Shown: positions 55,501 through 64,000 of the stretch, piece by piece
How positions within the stretch are numbered: position 1 is the stretch's first letter
How the letters are laid out: each line of letters starts with the position of its first letter
Assembly: GCA_021029095.1 (NCBI GenBank)
Contig: JAJOHG010000060.1
Coordinates: 1-64,000 of the forward strand
Origin: Phellopilus nigrolimitatus
Lineage: Eukaryota > Basidiomycota > Agaricomycetes > Hymenochaetales > Hymenochaetaceae
DNA: 64,000 bases
Reading direction: 5' to 3'
Translations under genes and position numbers: made by a program
The notes under the pieces: generated by a model
The model's database searches: none
What the model was told of the DNA's origin: nothing
What the model saw: only the letters and a program-made list of their open reading frames with translations

Positions 55501-56004
55501 TATGCGCGCTGTTTTCTCGCCCAAAAAATGTGTTGGAATCGATGACATGCTGAAAATGAACACGACGCATTTGTCACTAGTGACCGCTACCGGACGCTTT
55601 TGTTAAGCACGAGTATGTAAGCTCAAAAAACTTTCGTTTCAGAACGAAACATTTCGGAAAATGCCGATATATATAATCAATCACTATTATATAATACGAA
55701 CTCACTGAAGAATTATGAAGCCGATTCTGTTCCGGGTCACTCCATCGAACTTCAGACACAGTTTACTCCCTATCATACGATTTCATATCTGTTCCCAGTA
55801 CTGCTGAGACAACAAAGGGGCTATTCGATTCAAGTCGAGAGATGTCTCCTCGTACTTCTGGCCCCGAACGTTTATCACGAAGAGTTGAACCTGAAGACTG
55901 CACAAAATGACTCATAGCGAGTGTAATGACATTAGTACGTTACTAATCACATTGTCAATGCAAATATCGAGCTCGTGAAACGAAATAGAAAAGGTCAAAC
56001 GTTC
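52519..56004. other. 3.5 kb with decayed coding pieces only
   Basis: On plus, 53865-54155 is an open frame with an ATG (MSSSTTSYKNTTQFIHSSPS) and a possible donor at its end. Further pieces (FETDCVVGLQYPKNLPYN; ALDRLLFLPEFAEGYASTSV; KVGILCFPHDYGSHEVTV) follow up to about 55060 in changing frames. They may be one dead gene of unknown family. 52519-53860 and 55060-56004 show nothing. Confidence 0.35.
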
Positions 56005-57615
56005 TTAGTCGTAGAATGCAATCCAAACATCAGTGCTTGTATAGGCTGACCACATTACCGACGCACTCCGAGGATCAATGGCGACCCTTTTGACAGCCTC
56101 TGTGCCGTGCTCTAGCATATCCGCGAAGGGGACGACCAAAGTATCGCACCGCGGTCTCTCCCATAACCAGTCGTGTCTACCGGTAAGTGAGAACATAAAA
56201 AACTCTCGATACCCGGCATTGCCGGAGCAGCAGATAATTGCTCGTCCGTTCTGTGTCAACTGCGACAAGGAAAGATTGACGGAACCACGGGGAACATGGA
56301 GATTTCCGTGACTGAACTTTTCAAGCTCGACTTGAGACGGAGGTCGTGATTCTAAGGCGTCAGGCACAATACGGTATCTCCAGCCATTGTACGCGTATCC
56401 AGACGATTTTGACTCGTCCTTCACCACTTCCAAAAGCATAAGTCCAGTATCGCCGCTTCCTTGAAAATGTCCATCTGTGCACACGCTCATTTGTATGCTT
56501 TCCGGAGATGATGCATCCACAGGCAATCTGACCGCTGGGCTCAAGTCAAGTGATACGCTCAGTCCCGGGATCGAAGCCGCCTCCCATAATGCTGAAAGCG
56601 GGATAACAACCACAGAAGTACAATGGCTGTCTGACAGTTCGACATAGATCAGGTATTTGGAGGTGATTTCTGCACATAACATTTGCGAGTTCTGATTAGA
56701 CTGTCAGTGAAGAAAGAGTAAATATTTGCAGGCATAAAGGACTCACGGTTGACAACGAAGTAAGTCGCCCGGCCTCCCAATTTATCAACGTTAAACGCCT
56801 TTTCGAGAATACCAGAGCATTCCCATCGGCTATTCGTACTGATCTCTCCATATCGTCAGAACGGATGCTTTTTCTCGTCTCCAAATTGTATACGGCTTGA
56901 TGACTAAACACCAGCCTTGACCGCCATTCCTTAACAAATATTTTGTGAACTTCCAGGCGCTCTTGAGGGTAGACGGAGGTCGTAAGTCGAATGCGAAGGA
57001 CTAAGTAGATTGGAATTGAGAATTGCAAGCGCACCTTCATATGCGCTTGATAGAAAAACAACGAAGGTCATGTTTCCATCCTTGCAGTCTCCCGCCGCAA
57101 AATCCATGATACCAATTTCTGATTCGCCATAGAAGAGCGGCTCTGTCTGCGTGCAGTATCGATAGGTCCACTTCGTTGCGTTGGGATTTGTGAGGACGTC
57201 GATGCAGTTGATGCGGGTGGAGTCCTCATATAGAAAGATATACCGACCGTCGCCTGCTATCTTCCCTAGACGAGACGACGCAAGATCCTGAACGTCGTAC
57301 TTTGTATTTTGGGGGAGGCTGACTATCCGACACCAGTCGTGCTTGAACACGGCGTTTAAGGTGTTCGACATAATGTATTGAGACTCGGCTGTGATTGCGT
57401 CTGTATTCAGTCCAAGTACAGGAGTTCCTGACGAGGAAGCTGGGTCTGTGGTCAGGGTGCTCTTTTCGTGAAGCTTTGGCGTTCGATCAGGGAGATGTAA
57501 ATGTGAGCGTGAAAACTGAGGAAAAAAGTGAAGATTACGAGGGACATACCTCATCTTCAACAGTATGCGCAGGCTCGTCCGTTCGTGTGCTTTCCAGATT
57601 GACAGAGGCATCCAT
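56005..57615 (-). CDS. 471-aa protein, propeller-like, possibly related to F-box-associated proteins
   Basis: Exons 57550-57615, 57035-57473, 56747-56961, 56005-56700, with introns of 76, 73 and 46 nt that all keep frame. The start MDASVNLESTRTDEPAHTV is chosen because it splices cleanly to LHEKSTLTTD. No F-box is visible. The body consists of repeated beta-rich stretches with short hydrophobic strands (GDGRYIFLYEDSTRINCIDV; DGNALVFSKRRLTLINWEAG; GRAIICCSGNAGYREFFMFS; SASVMWSAYTSTDVWIAFYD), like the WD-like C-terminal half of Agaricomycete F-box proteins. There are no membrane segments or signal. Function unknown; substrate recognition without an F-box, or an N-terminally shortened relative, are both possible. 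Confidence 0.72.
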
Positions 57616-60425
57616 AAGGCGACAATTCAGAGAGATTTGACGAAAGAAAGCGATGAAACCTAAATGAAGCGTGGAGACGGGGGTAGACCAGAGAGAAGGA
57701 GAGAGACGCACGCTGTCTGGATATGAAAGAAAAACCCACGGCTCGCTTGGTGGCATTGTGCGTTTAAATAATAAAGTTCTAACTTCCGTAAGTCCACGCA
57801 GGAGCTGGTTGGACGCGCCCAAGATGGGACAATGACAGGAAGCATGGTCTGACGATTTTGTAATAAGTAACACTACATTTGCAACCTGAACTCAGTTCTC
57901 TCTCTCTCTTCTGATCAGAAGGCTTCCAGAGGGTGCCGAAGAGTAGCACTCATTATCTCTTTTTCCCATTGGTACATATCTGCAGACAGATTTATGTACA
58001 TGATTCTTCTTTCTTTGATAATTTATTTTCGTAAAAAACGTTCAAGAGACTCGCCGGGAATATACTCTCCGGGTCTTGATCGTTGTCACTGGTGGAGTAG
58101 CATCAGCATGCACAGAGAACTCGGTGGGTCATGACCAGTGCTGTATGGCCATGGTCTCAAGTTAAAATTGTCGTTGCGTTGAAGGCTGAACGAAATTCGA
58201 ATTAGAAAAGATCGGCGCTTCCTTTCCGAATGCAGAATGAGAAGATATTTGTCAGAAACCAGTGTATTCATTTGCGACGACTGCAACTTCACAACTTGAA
58301 GTTAACTACCAGTGCATTCTGAAGACCCGGAGACTATACCCTAATGGCACAGTCCGCGCCGCCTGTCTCTTATGACGTCTCGATTTAGATGCTATCTGGA
58401 GGTCCGTGAATAAGGGCTTGAGCATCGTCGATGCAAGCAGTGACGTGTTAACGACTCAGACGTGAGCTTGTAGCACTGGTCATACTATCACGGATTCTAA
58501 CTGTCCTATGCTATATGAGCCACTCAATACTCAACTCCAGCGGACCAAGAAGCAAGGATATTGTTAGATCACATACACTCCCTGCAGAGCATCTTTTTTC
58601 CTGTGCGTTCTTCCTCAGGCTTTGCTCGGTGTGTTTAGTATATTCTTGTCGCATTCACAGTGCATAATGTGGCCGCGCTGAGGGATGCTGTAGAGCCATA
58701 ATGGACTGTGTTCAATTATGTATGTCCTTCTGCTCTTCCGCGAGAACTCAGATGTTGACGTTCTCCCGAACAGCCATTTGGAGTTAGCTACGCTCCTGTA
58801 TCATATGCAAACACACAAACATATAATCCAGTCCTTTTATTGTATTTTCCCCGTGGTCCGACTCTTGAAAATAGCCTCTCCTCACGTTATACGCGTTCCT
58901 TGGGCTTGGTCGGATGAGTTCCTACGTTAATATTGGAATTCTCTTTATCGCGCTTACAAGGCGGTCCGCCGAACATTCTGCCACCATGAATAATGCAATA
59001 ACGGGAAGATCATACTTTATTCGCCTGCGGACTAGAGCCTGGACTCCTAGTAGATCCGGTGGGTTGCGGTTACTGTTGTTGTGATGGTCGTGTCGTGTAC
59101 ATTCACAGTATTCCCCGGTTCAGATATCGGGCCACTTCAAGTCGCACTCACCATACTATGATACACATCTTTCACCCCGCATCTTCTGCTCGTTATGAAG
59201 TACTCGCCGACGCACTTCGTGGCATTTGTTGATACCTTTTGTTAAGAAAAACCTCGTGAAAGTCGTACTTTCCACAACGCGCCAAGTGCGAAAAGAAGAA
59301 ATCATCGGAGACCAATAAGTGCCTCAAGGTAAAAACGATGAGACTGGGTCTCCATCGTCGAGAGATGATGTCAAAAGTACCTTCTCGGAACTCGAATCGC
59401 TGGGTGACAGCAGCTGAGACTCAGCAGGTTTAAATATATGTTATTTTCTAGGCTCGGAAAAGCAATGTGTATGTCACTGGTCTTCTTAATCTCGATGATT
59501 GTATTGTTGCTAACTCTTTGATTGTGGTATATCTGCAGAAAAACCGATAGACTTAACAGAAGCCTCGATCTCCTCCTTCGGGTGGTCAAAATCTGCCGAG
59601 AAAGGCCAAGGCCTCGCAACGAACAGATAAACTAGAGGAAACTTATATGTAGAGAGAGGTTGCGACTCCAGCATACCTTGTGTTTGATGTCTTACCTCTC
59701 TCGTCCATCAATACCCATTCTGTCGTCTAAATCTTGGTTTTTTCAGATAGAAGTCACTTAAATCTCAAGTAGAAACCTGATGCTGAGAATCGAAAACATG
59801 GGTCCGTTCAGATTCCTGGAGTCCTGCGAATGGTAAGCCTGAACATATGTTTGTCTCAGGCTTATTGATTACGAGGACGAGCTGAAATACTCATAACAAA
59901 AACCCTGGAAGTAATCGGCAAAGAGTCTATTTCTAGTCTGTGTAAGGACGATATAATGACCCTGTCTACCATAAAGCGCGATCGATTAAAGCACAAACTA
60001 CGGAGTTAATGGAGGAAGTTGAAAGCCGGTCCATAGAATGCGTGTACGAAAACGGAAAAGAAGGGTACGGAAGCTTATAGGCTTCGGAACGGATATCGTT
60101 TCTTCGGGGTTTCGATATTTAGACGCACATAAAAACAAACAGAGAAATGACGTCCAATTCTTGATACATTGCTTAACAGCCCACAAGTACAGATATTTCC
60201 GCGTTGAGATGAGAAAGTCCGTCCAGCATGATGATATGGACATGAAATTTTGCCTGTAAAGTTATCCCAGAGTCGCGAAGTAATCTGTATTCTATCGTAA
60301 CAAGCTAATATTTCGTACGTCCTACATGTAGCCTAAGAATATAAAACACCTAAAGCCAATGCCCTGGGGAAAATAAAATTGGACTTCTCCATATTATATA
60401 CTTGGAGTCCGCTTCATAGAACCTT
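57616..60425. other. 2.8 kb intergenic, no gene seen
   Basis: Only short frames without domain signals. A run of CTCTCT lies near 57900. The two flanking genes are both on the minus strand. Confidence 0.55.
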
Positions 60426-62350
60426 TTACAACCCCACAGCGCTCAGAAGTGCAGGGAAATTGGGTGTACCGAGGCCGGTGACTGGGTCCCAGCCGGTACG
60501 CGCGGTAAAGCCATTCGTGTTGCAACCTGGGTTGTCGCCTAAAGAATAGATCAGCAATTATATCCCATTGAATGAATAGAGAAGCACGAACCACTTGTGA
60601 CGTCGTTGAGCGCCGCCTTGCCGGCATCAGAATACAAAAACGGATTGAGGAAACCGAGTGGCGATTTCCCCGCGGCGACAAGGCGATCGTTTAGCAGCGC
60701 GACGACGCTCGCGAAGATCGGGCTCGAGCAGCTCGTTCCAGCAACAGTCCCAGACTCCCCGCCCACAATAATCTCCACGTTCTCGCCCTGCGCGGAAACA
60801 TCCGGGAATCCACGCCCAGAGGTGTTGAAGAGTCCGCTGTTAGTCGAGCCTTGTGCGGATAGAAACGCGCTGACGACAGATGACTGATACGAAGGTGTGC
60901 CGAAATAGTTCGAGAAACCGCCCGATGAGAAATCTGCCGCGGTTTCCGTGACGCCCGTCGTCGCGCCGACAGAGGTCATGTACGGGCAGCCTGATGGAAA
61001 GGTCGGCACGAAAGTCGTGCAGCTCGAGGACTGTGAGCCACCAACACCGCCATCGCCGGAGGCAAACAGAATAGATGTACCCCGAGCACCCAGCTGCATG
61101 TACGCGTTACACAGTTGGCTGAAAACGGGATTAAGTACGTCGAGGAATTTCAGCGAATATCGAACTCACTTCGCCAGCGCTCGTGATATGGTGTCCTCGT
61201 TCTGGCCATATGACGTTGTGAGCACGTGCGGTGGATTGGTCTCATTGAGCAAGAAGTTGATGATGTCTAAAAACCCCTCAAGATCACCATCCTGGAAGTT
61301 CTCGCCGACGGAAATGAATGTCGTCGGCACACCGCTCGCGACGCCAACTGTATATTGGATGTCGAGGTTTGCCTCGGTACCAGCATCACTCGCATCTTGT
61401 GGATTCGAGCCACCGTCAAGCGTCTGGAGTGCGAATTTGGTATCCGAGGGGAGATCCGACCGCTGGGCCTTCAAGAACGACGTCAAGTCCGCCTGGTTCG
61501 CGTACTGTTCGATGAAGCCTGAGACACCAAGTGTACTCGAATTCTCTGTCGCGAGCGTCGTCGGAATGCCGTATAGTGCCTGGAGACACGCCGGTGTGAT
61601 AGTCGAATCGCAGGAAGAAGGAACGCTCGCGCGTGAAGTGAGGTTTTGCTCCTTGGCGGTGGCAGAGAGCGGAGAGGATACCACGGGAAGGTGTGCGAAC
61701 GGGTTTTCGAACCTAAGGAAAGAATTAGGATCAGTCAGAAGTCAAACAACGGGAAAGGACATACGTGATTGTCGGGTGAACGAGGTCGAGATGACCTTGG
61801 AGCTCGGTAGGAATGGAGTAAGCGAGCGTGCGCACGGACTGCTTTCCAGTCTCCTCATGTTGGAACACGGAGAAATCCGCGTCAAACATTTCGTTTGCTT
61901 TGCTGACGGGAACAGAGAATGCGAGCCAATCGCCTGCTGGTGAGATGGATTTGGCAGTGACATTTTGAGCCGCGAGGAACTCATTCACAATCGAAACCGA
62001 TTCAGGAGCTGGCTTCACGAACTCTTCGACCTATAAGTAACACCTATTAGAATCTTATCTTCATGAGGTTTAGAGTGTAAAATCACCTCGTCTTTACTAA
62101 GGTGTTGGCCGTAAAGCGCGCTGTTTGGAGTGCTGACAGCGTAAAGCGAATCCTCAAGTCCAGCCATATCACTGTTCACAAGAGCAAGACGCAGGTTGAG
62201 CACCTGATCCGCAGGCGCGGCACCGATCTTGACAAAACCATTTGGCGCGCTTGCGCGCTGCTCATGCAGTACTAGACTGCGAGACACCGGATTCGCAGCG
62301 ACGGCGGCGACGAAAGCCACGGGCACAAGGAATCTGAAGCTCGAGAGCAT
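60426..62350 (-). CDS. Secreted sedolisin (S53) tripeptidyl-peptidase-type protease, 570 aa
   Basis: Exons 62087-62350, 61765-62030, 61170-61712, 60592-61118, 60426-60538; introns 56, 52, 51 and 53 nt, all in frame. The N-terminal signal peptide is MLSSFRFLVPVAFVAAVAA. A pro-domain follows to about residue 190 (YGQHLSKDEV and FSVPVSKANEMFDADF are typical). The catalytic domain has Glu290 and Asp294 in GTEANLD, oxyanion Asp380 in ASGDGG, and Ser487 in GTSCSSP, the full sedolisin set. The C-terminal GWDPVTGLGTP region belongs to the calcium site. Family members are acid proteases that self-remove the pro-domain and digest external protein; fungal ones often release tripeptides. It appears intact and likely functional. 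Confidence 0.93.
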
Positions 62351-62418
62351 GGCGGAACGTCTGGACTCGAGGATGGCCTGCGAAAAGGCTGGATAGAAAA
62401 CGCGGTCGAGAGTCCGAG

Positions 62419-62425
62419 ATTTATA
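62419..62425 (-). promoter_or_regulatory. TATA box of the sedolisin gene
   Basis: TATAAAT on the minus strand, 69-75 bases upstream of the ATG at 62350, in a usual position. Confidence 0.6.
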
Positions 62426-62429
62426 CCCG

Positions 62430-64000
62430 GGGAAGCGACATGGAAGTTAACTTTCAAGATACAGGCCGACGTTGCGACCATGCATGACAGGTGCTTCGGG
62501 AGCTAAGCCATCGGTGCAACGTCCGCCAAGTGAAGGTATCCACGCGCACAGTAAAGCACTGGCGAGAAGTTCATGTGGTTGGAATATTAGAAATAGAACT
62601 AGGCTTGCATCTGCGGGACCCCTGGGATCAGTCCAATGTTCCCGAACTAAGAAGTGGTCGATCATAAGACATACGCTGCGAGATTATTGTCGACCAATAT
62701 ACAAACAGATTTTGAAGCCTGTTTCATCCACCACGCACGGCTTCCTCTGGTGACTGCAAGGAGGTGTGAGGAGAGCTGCGGATATCTCACCGTTTTATCA
62801 TGTATTGGATGTGACATTGTGTCAATTTCACGAAGCACAAATGGGCTTCAGGGCCAAGACTGATATGAGGTCGTTTTTAAAACAGCATGACGGTAGGAAT
62901 AAAGAACGCACTTTATGGGGATAACAGAGTTGACACGATCTTCCAGCGTGAACCTGAAGTGATCTGTCAAATTTGTTAAACTGATCACAAAGCGCAGAAA
63001 CTCGAACCTAAAGCAACAGCATTCTTCTGACAAGAGTCGCCAAATGTCCGCTGTCGATGACTTCTAAATGGACAATGCTTGTAGGAATGTGAATAGGCTG
63101 AGCCCGAGCGTTTGTTTGTCACCGTTGTCCAGGCGAGCGATGAAGTTCGTGGTAACCCTGGCTGTTTTTTGTCGAAGAATGGCCAGTCTCAGAAGCTGCT
63201 CCAGGGGTCTCTATTCAGCGGGAATGGTGGAATGGTGGAAGTCGCAAAGGTCGGCACGATGATAAGGATAGATGCTGATGTGTGCGACGATGCGCGACAC
63301 CGCACGCACTGGGCTTCTGTGACGTGGCAGCTCGTTCTCACTGCGTCGTCCTCTCCCCGTCCAGCCGCCATACGAGTTTATCAAAATTCGAAATATTTGT
63401 TCTTCTCAGTCTTTTCGTTCTCACTGTATCTGTATTAGCATATGGATTTCATTGTGGTCATTTGCTTCTCTCCATTGGCTTCACCAAGTCAAACATCGCG
63501 ATAAGGCCTAAATTATCTTTCCTCGAAGTTCCTTACCGCTGCTTGCCGCGACGCCCATGCCCTGTTCTGTTGTTTTCTGATCTTCTGGTCCCGGGCTGGC
63601 GATGTCTTGCCGTTCACTGAGTGAATCTCAGTGAGCAGAAGTCGCAGAAGTCGTGTTCTTTGTTTTCAGAGTGCTTCTTCACGATAAGCGCAGGTGCACC
63701 TGACATGTGGACTCGACCCAACCTCTCACAAATGCTTCAACTCGCCGATATCCCAAACCGCCTAGCATTATAATATCAAGAATTCACGGGCCCGGAAAAT
63801 CAGATGCATTCGAGCACGGTGGCTTGGCATACGATATGCTATCTTATACGTCTTCCTGCGAGATTCCTATACCCAACTTTCCGCCGAGTTATTGACTTCG
63901 AGGACGTCTTCTGATATTATCTGAATGAAGTATAATCATCTAGCAGTCATGACTCTTGTCTATTCAGTGCGTGCTTCAAGCTCGTTCATATGCCGGAAAG
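62430..64000. other. Right end of the window, no gene seen
   Basis: Only short frames with no domain; upstream flank of the sedolisin gene. Confidence 0.55.

Noticed and set aside
1..64000. tRNA genes, rRNA and CRISPR arrays
   Set aside because: GGTTCGAA-like strings (near 46872, 47629, 54305) have no cloverleaf around them; no regularly spaced direct repeats of CRISPR type were seen.

Overview
The window looks like a basidiomycete (mushroom-forming Agaricomycete) chromosome segment. The evidence is short GT-AG introns of 46-76 nt in every spliced gene, a DUF6533 membrane-protein family, a basidiomycete-type P450, a secreted sedolisin, and Ty3/gypsy elements with chromodomain integrases. I see no rRNA, tRNA or CRISPR. 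All splice models were made by eye.

1-22.4 kb is a nested retrotransposon block. The outer element (pol at 1-3110, its 5' part outside the window) is followed by two antisense four-exon genes whose products carry a Cys cluster of Zn2Cys6 type, then by a sense intronless 285-aa ORF, a purine-rich tract and a probable LTR start. Two chromodomain Ty3/gypsy elements sit inside it. Element 2 (3672-11288, LTRs that look identical, target duplication CCACC) split the first antisense gene. Element 3 (14205-20840, 375-bp LTRs, target duplication CCCGG) split the second. Both inner elements have a primer-binding site complementary to the predicted first bases of their own transcript, which is Tf1-type self-priming.

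23.2-26.6 kb is a hAT-like element (13-bp imperfect terminal inverted repeats, 8-bp target duplication) that holds broken pieces of three host genes (SEC24, an NLI/FCP1-like HAD phosphatase, SMC2) and no transposase. It landed in what looks like the first bases of a copia-type LTR.

27-45 kb is a duplicated, mostly degenerate region. A unit ending in a DUF6533 gene occurs twice (about 27.25-32.0 and 34.5-38.8 kb). One ~400-bp block is inverted between the copies, and a pogo-like MITE is present only in the first. A Ser/Pro/Ala-rich fragment family recurs four times.

43-64 kb is gene-bearing. It holds a divergent pair of paralogous coiled-coil repeat proteins with related promoters, a frameshifted P450 between them, an intact mitochondrial-type short-chain dehydrogenase, a 471-aa propeller-like protein, and an intact secreted sedolisin. 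The stretches between are AT-richer or hold unrecognised coding remnants.
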